A stretch of 64,000 bases of DNA. Origin: Allodiplogaster sudhausi. Taxonomy: Eukaryota > Nematoda > Chromadorea > Rhabditida > Diplogasteridae. The stretch's first letter is position 1. The number at the start of each line of letters is the position of its first letter. The notes under the pieces were generated by a model that was not told where the DNA came from, searched no databases, and saw nothing but the letters and a program-made list of their open reading frames with translations. Position numbers and translations under genes: made by a program. Positions 11,121-22,970 of the stretch are shown in pieces. The stretch spans positions 1,074,501-1,138,500 of the forward strand of contig CALZFC010000056.1 in assembly GCA_945643635.1 (NCBI GenBank), read 5' to 3'.

Positions 11121-12116
11121 ATGGTCTACAAACGCTTGGTGGAAATTGGTCGTGTGGTTTACATCGCAAAGGGCGAGAACGTGGGTAAGCTTGCGACCAT
11201 CGTCAACGTCGTCGATGGAAACAAGGTACGATTTCTTTCAGAATCTTGCTTGCTATGCTGTTTATGTTGACGTTTTTTTTAAGAAATTCTTTTTCGTTTT
11301 TGAGCAGACCTAGAGTTCTTTGAAATTGAGGTTCTCCTCGATGGGCCAACCACTGGCGTCGTTCGTCAAGTTCGCAACCTCAAGGACCTTCAGCTCACCA
11401 AATTCAAGGTCGCTGTGCGTGTCAGCCAGCGTACCAAGGGAGTGAAGAAGGCTTTCGATGAGGCGGAGATCAACAAGAATTTCTCTGAGACTCAGTGGGC
11501 CAAGAAGGTCGCCGCCAAGAAGCTGGTTTGTAGCGGATCTGCCTAATTTTCTAGCACGCAGCTATATGGGTTTACTTGGTGTAGTTTAAGAAATTTTTTC
11601 AGTTATTTTAAATATGCGGATGGGCCAATGGAATTCATTCCATGTGTTTCAAATGATACAAGAGTATTTTTTAGCCTCTGCTTTGTCGATCCTTTTAAGA
11701 TGCAACTCTAAAAATTACACTTCTGAATGGGAAACTGCTTCACGTAGAAACGAGAGAAAACCAAACAATTTTTACAATAATCTGCAATTTTTCCGCTCTC
11801 TTTTTTGCCTGTCAACTTTTTTCAGCGATGAAGGGTTTCGTACACAATTGTGGTCAACCGCCATGTCTTACCCAAACACCTTGAGAATATTTCCTCGTTC
11901 TCTTTGTTCTAAAAGCCATTGTTTTAGAATGGATTAATGTCGCTAATGTAAAATATGTATTATTTTAACGCTCTGTGGAAATCTTAGATTATATTATTAT
12001 AGCGCGCGAACATGACTGATTTCGACCGATTCAAGTTGATGCGAGCCAAGCAGATGAGGAACAGACTCGTCCGGGTTGAGCTGGCTAAGCTGAAGAAGAC
12101 CGCTCGCTCCGCTTAA
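11121..12116 (+). CDS. RPL14: 60S ribosomal protein L14 (eL14)
   Basis: A structural protein of the large cytosolic ribosomal subunit. Exon 1 (11121-11225) encodes [18 protein letters not shown] and the KOW-like [14 protein letters not shown]. Exon 2 (about 11331-11525) carries [12 protein letters not shown], then [13 protein letters not shown] and [10 protein letters not shown]. Exon 3 (about 12003-12116) carries [17 protein letters not shown], the diagnostic eL14 C-terminal block, ending TARSA. Total is about 132 residues, the usual length in invertebrates. The intron before exon 3 is about 480 bp, long for this window, and the ATG directly follows an acceptor. A poly(A) signal lies 27 bp after the stop. 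Confidence 0.97.
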
Positions 12117-12142
12117 GTTGTTTGGCTTGTTGTTTTTGTTCC

Positions 12143-12148
12143 AATAAA
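12143..12148 (+). terminator. Poly(A) signal AATAAA of RPL14
   Basis: AATAAA at a typical short ribosomal-protein-gene distance after the stop codon. Confidence 0.75.
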
Positions 12149-13013
12149 TTGTTGGACATTTCTTGACGTTCAGATATGCAGTTTACAAAAGCGCATTGAA
12201 AAAATTTTATTTAGTGAAAATGGGCGGGGTTTATTGAAAGGATTTGCTACTGTGGATGTCCTTTGACAAAAGATCATGCTCCGTGCTTCCATTCCTTCGT
12301 AAAACAGTAGGAATTATATCGTTCGAGGGGGGTTCCGATTTTTATGTGAGTGCTTCGATGTGCTACAACTAGCGTGGCCCTAATACCTTTATCATGATCA
12401 ACGGGAAAGCAATGTACCTGCTGGCAAGTACATCCTCTTATGCAGGAATGTCAATTCTTGAAACCGATTGAACAATTCTATGACCAGAGAGTAAAGCTAA
12501 GAAGAGACAATCTCGAGGAACGACGGGCAGTTAGAAGAAACGGAATGAAACAGTTAGTAGATTCTTGCAAATGCAACTGCATATAATGAGGTCAGAGAAT
12601 GAAACACAATTTACATGGAAGGTGGCGTCACAGAGATATCTACACCAAATGCTTCATATATACTAAAATTATGGAATAACTTCAAGATATGCATGCAACT
12701 TGATTTATAAGATGAAACGAATAAACACGATAATTTATTTTATACAAGAGCTAAAATGCTGAAAAAATAGGTCTTGGTTGGGGAATTGCTGATAAAAAGG
12801 GTGGGTGAAGACATTGAGGCAGAAGAGTGGGATCACGAGAAGACGTTGTGATAACGAGAGAGAAGAGCATTCCGCGCCGGGTCGTACACTTCGTGCTTCA
12901 GGGCCGAGAGCCACTCCGACTCCGCCACCCATCGACTCTCCTGACGCTGTACTCCTTCTCCTTTTACTCATATTTTCGAGATTCACTTCAATCACTGGGG
13001 TTTTCCCTAGAAC
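12149..13013. other. Intergenic region and 3' UTR of the FERM gene
   Basis: The RPL14 and FERM genes converge here. AATAAA on the minus strand at 12739-12734 is a candidate poly(A) signal for the FERM gene, about 280 bp after its stop. A minus-strand open frame at 12735-12995 shows no family resemblance and is treated as 3' UTR. Confidence 0.5.
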
Positions 13014-14123
13014 TCATACCATCAATTCTTCAAAGAATAAATATAAAACCTCGAAGACGCCGATGAACACAGCGACAAGAATGATGAGGAAGAGAATCGA
13101 GACCAAGAGACCATTGAGGATAGAAGAGACCAGAGGGATACTGTAGGCCTCTCCGTCCCGGGAAGAGAAGACACGAGACTTCTTGTTCGAGCCAGTGAGA
13201 GGAGTGCTCGTGGACAGGGGAGGCAGCAGACGGGACACCGAAGAATCTACTTCTTCGCCCTGCAAGCAACTCCAATTCATTATACACAGGTAAGCAGAAC
13301 AACGAGATCAAATAATACTAAGACAAGTGTCATTCTATCAAAGAAGTCTTCCACTCAAACTGGAGGCACGTTTACGATTACAAAGTAATAATTAGATGTG
13401 CTGTCATAACACTTGTCTTTTGATAAAAGAATATCTGCAAACACAACAAGATCGGGGAAAGAATGGGAAGTGGGAAGAGGTGCACTTCTCATCTACTGAA
13501 CGGGCAGGCGGCTAAGCCTAATTGAGAAGAAGGCACTAAAATGAGAGATAGAGAGAGAGAGATGGAAAGAGAGAAATAATGAATAGAAGAGCACAAATCA
13601 TACCACGAAGATGCCTTCCGCTCTCTCCACTTTTATCAACCGAACTGTGAATGTGCTCTGAAAGGAATAAGCACTTCCCATTTGTATATTTCGAATCTTC
13701 ACACAAGAAAGGACAGACAGAGTGCAGTTCGTAACAGACATCAATCTGGAAGCCTCAAATAGCACTTGCTTTTTTTCAGCCAGTCTCACATTTTTATCGG
13801 GGACTCCTTACACAAGTGCTGGTAAGAAATAGAAGAGATGTTTTTGGGTGCTTTTAACAGACGAGGCCGGATAACAAAGGTAAATAAAAAAGGCCTTTCT
13901 GTCCAGATTGATGAAAATGTAAGCAGGAAAATGGCATTGAGCGGAAGAGGGGAGAAAAAGAATATAAACCGAGGTTGAGTGTACGAAGAACGGAAACAAC
14001 AACGATAAAACAATCTACTACAGCATTAATAGCGCAAAGAGCATCCCCTGTAGGAAAAGAATAGAAGCCAGTCAACAAAAATTCAGCAAATGTAGAGCAT
14101 TCATGCGACAGAAGTAGAGAAAA

Positions 14124-14165
<42 letters not shown>

Positions 14166-17100
14166 TGACGACGTTCTGCTTGGGAATGGAGATCTCGGAA
14201 GATGGAGGAGAAGCCGCAGAGGAAGAGAGAGTCTGGCCGTCCAGCCCAGCCGAGGCTGAGTCCGTCTGGTTGGTGGCGTTCAGGCGAGGGAACAGCAAGT
14301 CATCGCAATCCAGGCTGCGAGCTCCAGGCGAAGTCAACTCACCATCTTCAAGCAGGGATCAATGATGAGTAGGCGCAAGTCAATGAGAAGAACCTTTGGC
14401 GTTCGATTTGCTGTTGGCGGAATTGTACTTGAGATTGGGGAGGGTGTTGTACTTGTTGAGTTGCCAGCCCTGCTCGGGTCGCGGGGTCTGGCGGGGCAGA
14501 GCGTAGCGGGAGAAGGTCATCTCAAACAGTCATTCTCACTATACTCATACTTGCTATTCAATCATTCAATCGCTCCCACAGGGCTCATGGTGATCAAAGC
14601 GCAAGGGGGTGGGGTTCAACACAGCGCATGTACCGACCTTGTTCAGCACATCTCTCTCTCTCTCTCTCTCTCGCTACCTCGCGTGGCTGGCTGACTGAAG
14701 GCGCCGCTTCAATCTCTCTCTGAACGCGAGCGGAAGGAAAGCGAAAGGTTGATCCTCGAGAGAAGATCGCAATCCGAGGACTGCAAGGGTTCTTTCTGAT
14801 AAGCGAACCTCTCATAAAGAAAATGAACCAAGTGTAAGACAAGGATTAGAAACGATGAAGGATAACCAAGACATACCGGGAAAAAAGAGGCTTTATCTTA
14901 TCAGCCGAAGTTTCGTTGAAGAATGATTTCTGAGAGAGAATGTGGACCCAGAGATGCTTGGCGTAAGTGCGAGAAGGACAAGAATAGCGGAGAATGCCAC
15001 TCTTCTTCTCGCTCTCAAAGAGTCACCCTTTGTATGGAAGACAGTTGTCCTCAACTTACTTTGGCCGTTCCATTTGAGCTGATCGTTGTGTTGTTATTGC
15101 CATCATCAACAGCCAAGTACCCTTCAGTTGGGCAAATCATCACGTCATTCCCGAAGAAGTCTATTTTCGCCACTTCGTTCCTGGAAATATCGACACTAGC
15201 GAAATAGAGAAAGAAAAAAGCCAAATAAATGAAAGAGTCAACAAAAGAAAGAGAGAAAAGCAGAAGGCAGTGATTGTTAACGCGATAAGGGAAGCGACAT
15301 GAAATGACAAACAAAATGCGTTCAGATGAGCGATAGAAATAACAGAAGAATGATCGAGAGAGAATGATAAGTATGAGAAGAAATTACCATGGGATCTGAT
15401 GCATTTTCTGATTTCCATGGTAGATAAGAACTCCTCGATGATTCGCTCCGATGTAAACCGTCCCTGTCGAATTCTTGGACTCCTGAATTAAAAGGACAGA
15501 AGATGAGAGAGGAGTTAGATGACGATACCTTGATGGTGTACGGGTCGAAGCCGTACGTCTCGATCTGGCTGGCCATCTTGATCATCTCCAGCTCGGCCTC
15601 ACTCGCCTTCATTCCTCTGAATTTCCTCCGTTCAATCGTTTAACCGTCCCCAATCATAGAAATCAAATGAAAGTATGAACCTCTGACGCTCTTTCCATGC
15701 CGATTTTGTCTCATCTTTATCGACACTTTCATATATTACATATGTGGCCTCCATCACAATATAAAACCCATCCACCACTCTAGCGTTCGTGTAAAAAAGA
15801 AGGATACTGCATGACTCATTCAGTCTTTCTAATTTCTCCCTCTCTTCTCGCCAGCAATTGGCGAGAAAAAAAGAAGTGGTCTGCGTCGCTGCCAGCAAAT
15901 GGGTTAGTTTGAGAGCCCAGGACAGTGAACGCCAGTGACTGGACTGGTCAAAGATTTTTTCCGCTGCGAAGAACAAATGGGGGAGACCAAATACACCGAT
16001 TTCGTTAGTAGTGAAAAATACGCAGAAGAATATGCGAAGGAGTTTAAGCATCAATACTTTCTTATTCGGTCGGCAATACCGGCGATTAGCAAGGAACTGA
16101 GAGCAAACAGAACAGCAATAAAATGCAAGAAACGAAGAAGCCAACTTGATTTGAATGTGATGCTCCGCAATTTTGGCCTCCATTTTAGGAGTTTGCTTGA
16201 CGAGAAGTTTGAACTCGGAGACGTACCTATCTCCATTTGCAGTCTCTTCGTTGTAATCACCCAGCTGTGCTGAAGAAGACTTTCTTTTCACCACAAAGAA
16301 AAACAGCACAGAAAAATTAGAACCGGTAAACCAAGTCCGAATCTTTTTAAACTGGATTAACCGCATCAGTACTTTCCATCAAAATAGATTGACTTCCTAA
16401 CGAGGCAACAAATTAGCCAACATTGCAGAATATAAGCAGCCAGCTGGACTGCGGTGGACTGAGGAGAGTAGAGCCGGCCGTGCAAGAGATCGCGCTGCAG
16501 TTGAACAAACAGCTGGTACCTACAACGCAAACGATGTAAGACCATACAGCACAAGCAACTTCATATCTTGCATAGTAGGCAAATCAGGCAATGAGATTTG
16601 AAGCATCTGGTGAAAATGATATGAAATTAGGAATCGGACCTCGTAAGCTCTTCTCGCAGATGCTTCACATCAGAGGGGTAATAGCGGAAACGAAGACGCA
16701 AGGCGAGGCCCTCGGCTGGAAGAAAAACACCTTGTTTGCTTTGCAATGTTGGAACATAAGAACTAGTAACAAGGAAAAAATGAGACAAAACGAACATTTC
16801 ACGACTTTGCAGATCTGCGAAAGCGATTGCGAGAGGTCAACCCAATACTACAACCGCAATTAATATACGAATAAAAAAACTTAAGTCAAAACACCAGTGA
16901 CTCCCGCAGAAAAGAGAGCACAAACAACAAGTCAACAAAATAGTACACACGCGATGCTTGTGGTTGTCTTGATAGCGGAGGCCGAAGTAGTCCTTCTCTT
17001 TCAGGTTCATGCATTCGCAGACATAGTTCAGAATATCCTGGCCGGTTTGGCTTCTCTGAAAAGAATCTCAGTGTCAAAAGACAAAACGATAATAAGCGCT

Positions 17101-17259
17101 GGTGATAAACAAATAAAAGAAGAAAACCTTGAACTCGCTAGCAACAGTTTCGGTGTCATCGAGAAGCTGAACGGAGACCTTGACATCCTTGCGCGAGATG
17201 AAGCTGGAGCGAGCAGACATTCGGCCGAACAAGGAGGGCGACGATGTATCTCCCGGCAT
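13014..17259 (-). CDS. FERM-domain protein with C-terminal membrane segment (FRMD3/FRMD5-like)
   Basis: A membrane-cytoskeleton linker of the band 4.1 superfamily. The ATG at 17259 opens MPGDTSSPS. FERM F1: exon about 17259-17130 with DVKVSVQLLDDTETVASEFK, then SQTGQDILNYVCECMNLKEKD (about 17056-16952). F2: FRYYPSDVKHLREELTR (about 16700-16640), QLQRDLLHGRLYSP (about 16515-16430), then LGDYNEE and YVSEFKLLV (about 16270-16140). F3/FERM-C: MIKMASQIETYGFDPYTIK (about 15612-15535), VYIGANHRGVLIYHGNQK, RNEVAKIDFFGNDVM (about 15195-15060), and the closing helix YAKHLWVHILSQKSFF (about 14975-14920). A FERM-adjacent exon with SRGSTFRF follows, then a low-complexity linker. A hydrophobic span, LVSSILNGLLVSILFLIILV, comes just before the stop at 13014. 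FRMD3 and FRMD5 share this tail-anchored arrangement. Distinguishing between them needs a tree. Confidence 0.88.
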
Positions 17260-17737
17260 TATCGACCCATGCCAGATGGGGACGGAAAGCAGGCAGCCGC
17301 CTCTCTCAAAGCTATTCCTCCCTTCACTCACAGACACGCACAACAAATGGAAGCACCGCCCACCCAGCCACTCCGTAACTAGAGCACCACTCTCACCAAC
17401 AGCCACATCATGCACCCCAGGCGCATGACCTTCTCGCAGAAACCACATTAGCAACCGACTAATTACATACCGATTGAACCCATTCCATGTACGACAAAAT
17501 AATATCTTCAGAGAAATTCTGGAAACTGACAGCAGAGAAATTCTTAGCAAACAGGAGGAATAATGCTTACTAATCGATCACAGAAAAATAATTTTTAGCC
17601 CGCTTGCAAAAAATTCAAAATGCACAACTACAAACTATAACCTCCTTGTGAATTTGCACGTTGGCGAAACATTCAGTTTGTTGTTGACATCTTCTCTTTA
17701 GACGTGTTGTGCTCGTGATTGTACTCCTGACTTATAG
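17260..17737. promoter_or_regulatory. Divergent promoter interval, FERM gene (-) / NUP93 (+)
   Basis: 478 bp separate the two start codons on opposite strands. No TATA box or repeat was recognised. Confidence 0.5.
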
Positions 17738-20700
17738 ATGAAGAGTTCATTTGATGATCTTCTCTCACGTGCTGAACGATTGAATTCTGTTCATCTTCAG
17801 TCCAATTCATTGAACAGAGAACAGGCCAGTGATTAGCTGCACTTGTCATTATGCATTCCCGTTCAACTTGCTTGTTTATTGGGCGCTATTCTAGATTCCT
17901 CTTGGAGCAGCAAATATCAGCGATGATCTCGGGAATATCTTCCGGTCGAGCGAATTTCTTCTCAAGAAGAAATGTGTTCCGGCTAATGCTGAAGTTGTTT
18001 CTTTTTTGTGTTCCTGCTATTTCATTGGTATTTTGGTATTTTTTCGATTTCTAAATAAGATTGGCTTCCCTTTTTGTAGAAGATGTTGTTTGGCGAAAAG
18101 GGAGTTCTGATGAGAGTGGCTCCCCCCTCTCTCGGAACTGCGGCCACTCAAGAAATCGCATTGAGCGACGATCTCGGAGGGGAAGAAAGTTGTGCATGGG
18201 TGAAGCTCCAGGCTGAGCGAGCCTTCCTCAACCATGGACTACTCATCTCAGGTTCTCCTGCTGTCAGACCTGCTCTTGCTAGGAAGGAAGATAAAGAGGT
18301 TTCTTTTTTATCGTACTCTGCAACGTTGAACCTGACCAAAAGGGCTATTGCTTTAGAGCGTATCCGTTCCTCGCTTGAGGATATCATCGGAAGAATCGAC
18401 TCAGCGTGAGATCTTGTTTGCTACAAAGCTGAGAAAGTTTGTGAAGAAGAAAGGCGACCTAAGCAAACTTCTGATGGATGCTGTGAAGGAAAGCAAGACA
18501 AGCGAAGATCTGGACACTGCTTGGCGATATGTTCGCTTTCTTCTTCATTCATTCTACTGAAAGAATTGGTGTCTTTAGATGACTGCGATGTATGGCAAGA
18601 GTATCGGAACGAGTGAGGAGCCAGCTAGAACTGTGGAGCTAGTCGAGAGAGCCACGAGAGCTTTGGAGAATGAGTTAGTACTTCTCTTCTCCTTGTTAAA
18701 GGAAGTATTTGACGAAAGAAAATCGTATCAGATAAAATTACGTTTCAAACAATGCAAAACTCCAAACTGGATGAGCCTTTTTTTTGGGACTGCTACAAAA
18801 TTTGAAATACATGTCTCTCTACACTCTCTTAAGTTTATTATAATCTCGGTTTTCTCTAACGTGCATGCCCCTTCAATTGGTAAAAATGGGGTGGTAAGTG
18901 GGCAAGAAGGGCAGAGACTGCCTCTTCTTACCACCCGTTAGTACTCCATGCTTCTTTTTTATTACTCAACGGGTGCATCGACAGAGACGTTTGCTATTGT
19001 ATAAAAAAAAGAAATGCAAATATCTGGCTAACTGATTTTCATAATGCAAGATCACCTCACATTGATATTTTAGGCCAAGCGTGAGCATACAGAAAGTTAA
19101 AAGAAAAGTTATTTATTGGCGATACCTTATTTAACTTGAAGAACTGCTGCTTAAGATTCCTAGAACACATGAGGGAACGAGTGGAGAGAAGCCGTGAGCG
19201 AGCTGAGCTTGGAGGAGTCCCCACCACCGTCGCGCTCATCTCAGCTTACATTCAGGTGCGATCTTCCTTGTGCTCAGAATAGAAAGTGGCACTTGTAGGT
19301 GAATGGAAGCGGGAGCGAAGAAGCATCTGCATGGCAGTTGACATACTACTCTCTGCGAGCGGGGGACTTGGCGTCCGCCTCCTCTTCAATTTCTCAACTC
19401 TCTCATTTTCCACGCTCAGCCGCCCTTGTTTCTGCACTCCACCAGTTGGCCAGGAGTCCGAAGTTGTCAGAGGATACCAAAATTAAACTAAAGGTGTGCA
19501 ACAATAATTTTTTCTTTGAATAAATACAATAACAATCTACAGATTCTTTAAAATACTTTTTTAAAGACAGAATACCGACATGAGTCGGGGAATGTGTGCG
19601 AAGCCTGGCAGCGGAAGTTGTACATCTGTCTGCTGGGATTGGAAGTGGTGGATGCGGGTAGTCTGGAAGAGTGGTTGTGGAGCAGACTCATCGCTCTCCG
19701 ACTCGACCCCTCTCCGTCCTATGCTCTCTATGCCGACTTACAGAAGAACATTGCATTCGATTTAGGTTATTTCTTTATTTTTTATTGGTAATTGGTTTTC
19801 ATGTTTCATTCTTCCATACAAGTATTGAAACTTGTTCTTTAATTTTTCTAATTGTGAAATTCTCCTTTAGCTACCGAAAATGTTTTTAATTTAAGGAGAG
19901 TCATATTTCATGGCTTCCACTTCTTCGGAGGATTTTTTGCACTTCTTCACTGTTTTGTCGCTCTCGGGACAGCCTGAACGAGCTATTAAGGTATGGAAGA
20001 AGTGATCTATTGAGATTATTGAATCCGGCGAGGGAGAAGGCGGGAGTAGTCCAGATGTGATCTGAGTTGAGGTTCTCTTTGACTGTCATCACTGCGGAGA
20101 CGCTGTGCACATGGCCCTTCTGTGCAAGAACTCGAACATTCTCCGCCAGTCAAAGATTGCTGCTGAGATTCGTTAGTATTTTACATTTATGGTTCTAAGT
20201 TGTTGCTGCTGAATATTAACTATCCCAAGAACTGCATGAGAATTTACTTCATGATTTTTTTATTCGTTTGTCCCGGCCTGGTGTAAATCGTTTACCAGCG
20301 CTGTTTACTTTCTATATTGATGTCTTTCTCTCCCCCTCTTTTTCTCTGTTTCTCTCTCTTCTCGCTCTCTCTCTCACACACTTGCTCACATTCCTTCATT
20401 CATGATTCCAATGTGAGCGAGTTATGTTCATTCGCTTACACCATTGATGCTAATCCTGAATAGTCTAGTTGAAAGCGAAATTTTTAATGAGAGTAGATTG
20501 TTTAGGGAGTTATATATTTACTCTCTTTCGTGTGAAATATAAACACTCAGTCATTAAATTAAGCTCACTATTTGACAAGTACCCTCCCGAAAAATAGAAG
20601 GGAAATGCTCGAGGTCTTACCGAAAGCTTTATGGAAACACTATAAATCACCAAATTTAGGCATATTTAATGCAAAAAAGAATTGACATTACCGGTTTGTG

Positions 20701-21247
20701 GCGTTTTTCTAAATCTTTTTCGTTGACATGCTTCAACTATCAGTAAATTGTGTCTAGAAATAGTGGCGCTCTGGGGGAGGGGGGAAATGTTGTTTGTGAT
20801 CCTTGAGACAAAGTGTGTCCACTTATAGTAAGTTACGACGAGAAAACGCCGACCGTGGCCCAGTTGAACGTGGCTCGTCTTGTTGCTTTCTACACGAAGA
20901 AGTTCGAGTTAGAGGATGTACGCCGCTCTCTGGATTACTGGTACTTTCTCAAGGTTTGTAATTGTTCTTTTGGTTGTTATATGCTCTATCAAACACCATG
21001 ATTATTTTAAAGTTGTAACTTGTAAGCAGCGAAGGGAAGAATGAGTTGTTTGTGCAGGGAATGGCAGCCCCCACTGGAGGAGACGTCTTCGATGTTGCCG
21101 TTTCTCGCGCTGTCTACCTCTCAGGACAGCAAGCTGCCATCTTGGGTGAGCGGCTTCCCAATGGAGAAACTACCCACGCACTCATCCATGAGTCAGTCTT
21201 TTCTTTCTTCCTTTCTTTCTTTCTTTCTTTCTTTCCTGTTTCTTTGT

Positions 21248-21282
<35 letters not shown>

Positions 21283-22152
21283 TTCGCTCTCTTTCTCTCT
21301 CTCTCTCTCTCTTTCGCTCTCTTTCTCTACTTCAGCTACGTGGACGCGGAGGGTGCTCGTGCAGTGACTGCGCGAGTGGCTTCTGATTCACTTTTGGCCG
21401 GCAACTCCTCCGATGCAATTAACATGTTCGTGCTGGCAGGAGAAGTGGAGAAGGCCTTGGAAGTGTCCTCGGATGTTTTGGTCTCTGCCATCAAAAGCAA
21501 ATCGGGTCTACGCGACGCAGTGGATGAAGCGAAGAATCTCGCGTACTTGGCAGGTGAGTGGTGAAGGACGAAGGGGTTGGGAGGAAAATGGTGTAGAAAG
21601 AGGAGGGCGTGATTCTGCTTGTATCTTTCAGCTGAGGGGAGTGGGAGTGCTGCGCTGAGTGCGGTGTGTGTTCTGCTGGATGTGGTGCAAGTGCTGAGTC
21701 TCTGTGAGGAGGGCAGGGCCATCGAGGCCCTCGCTCTTCTTCGCAATCTCAACGTCGTCCCTGTTCATCCCAACTCCGTTCCCGCCGCTGTCACTAACTT
21801 CCATCTCATGTCCACGAAGGTTTGCTATTCCAGTTGGGGAAAACAATTGCGACTCAAGTGTTAATGTTATTGTGGTATTTGTGAGGTAGAAAGTGTAAGC
21901 AAGGCTGGATGTCAACTGTTGAATGGTAGTGTATCTGAATGGCTGGTTGAGGTGCGAGCCGTGCTGCCCGAGTTGTGTGGGCGGGCGATGGAACTGGCAG
22001 TGGATTCTGCAAGAGCCGCTGCTTCCCCTGCCGAGGCCGCTCCCTTCCTCCGCCTTTCCGAGGCTCTTCCCCTTTTCGTTGCATCCATTCCTTACAAATT
22101 CCCCACTCAAGTCAGCGCCAAATTACTGCAACTTCAGGCGCATTTACCGTAA
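17738..22152 (+). CDS. NUP93: Nucleoporin NUP93 (NIC96 family)
   Basis: A scaffold of the nuclear pore inner ring, built from alpha-helical repeats. The start is at 17738 with MKSSFDDLLSRAERLNS, the short N-terminal amphipathic segment typical of the family. Exon 2 joins to give TNISDDLGNIF. Helical exons follow at 18080-18300 (ERAFLNHGLLIS), 18410-18540 (DLDTAWRYVRF) and 18580-18680. Then come 19300-19490 (WQLTYYSLRAGDL), 19566-19765 (NVCEAWQRKLYICLLG), 19895-20175 (SEDFLHFFTVLSLSGQPERAI), 20825-20955 (VARLVAFYTKKFELEDV and DYWYFLK) and 21058-21545. The C-terminal helices extend to LLQLQAHLP with the stop at 22150-22152. The pattern of ARLVAFYTKKFE followed by ALQYFYF-like text is diagnostic. 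A 650-bp AT-rich intron (about 20175-20825) holds nothing recognisable. The next gene starts 230 bp downstream on the same strand. Confidence 0.92.
21196..21333 (+). repeat. (CTTT)n / (CT)n microsatellite before a NUP93 acceptor
   Basis: An intron of about 140 bp consisting of TTTC repeats, then CT repeats interrupted by TTTCGCTC units, ending CTACTTCAG. It acts as an oversized polypyrimidine tract. Confidence 0.85.
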
Positions 22153-22270
22153 GCTTCCTATCTCGTTCTCGATCTCTATCACACTGAAACCTCTTTCCGT
22201 CTTATTTCTTAATTTTGTCGTATTTTAATGTTGTTGTTATTTGTTTCTACTGTTATATTTTTATATTGGA

Positions 22271-22276
22271 AATAAA
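22271..22276 (+). terminator. Poly(A) signal AATAAA of NUP93
   Basis: AATAAA lies about 120 bp after the NUP93 stop and about 105 bp before the next start codon on the same strand. The intergenic space between the two genes is therefore very small. Confidence 0.6.
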
Positions 22277-22381
22277 TGGGACTGATTTGTGTTAGTGTTA
22301 TTGTAATGAGTCGTCGTGGAGACGATTTAGATATTTAAGGACGTAAAGTCGGAGTCATTCAATTTCACAAGCGAATTTAAG

Positions 22382-22918
22382 ATGTTACGGGCTCCCACAC
22401 GGAATCTTGGATTTTGCATCCAGTCGAGGTAATGATAAGGGGGATGGATTGCTCTGGAAATGTATGTATAGTTCTTTCTGAAGTGCTGAAAAGTGGTCAG
22501 CCTTGGGCTTGTGTTTAACGGCATTTCCCATATTTGGGATGTTTCGTAAGAGGATGGAGACAGGAAGGGTTACAGATGTGCCTCTTCAACGGTCAATGCC
22601 TTCGCAGTGGTTCTGGGAGGGGGAATGGCTGGTTCTTCGTGTGCCTTCCATCTCACCCAGCGGAACATCCGCGACATCGTTCTTCTGGAGAAGCAACACG
22701 TTGCCTCGCCTTCTGCAACTTCTTTCCATTCCCCAGGTTCTTTCCCTCTTCCACTCCCTTCAAGGCTTTGTTCCCTTTATGGTTTCTCAATATCTCCAGG
22801 ATTGGTTTCCTCCGCGCACCCTGCTCATCGTTACAAGCCGATTCTTGCTTACTCGGTCGACTTGTACAGTAAGATTAGCGCCCTCACGGGAGAGGTAAGT
22901 CCCTTTTCCTTCTATTCC

Positions 22919-22970
<52 letters not shown>

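Noticed and set aside
12735..12995. Minus-strand frame after the FERM gene, considered as a further exon
   Set aside because: No donor/acceptor pair keeps the frame. The membrane exon has its own stop at 13014, and a short tail after the membrane segment suits the family.
17815..17905. GC-AG intron between NUP93 exons 1 and 2
   Set aside because: A normal GT-AG choice (CCA|GTGATT ... GAGCAG) gives EQATNISDDLG in frame, so no exception is needed.
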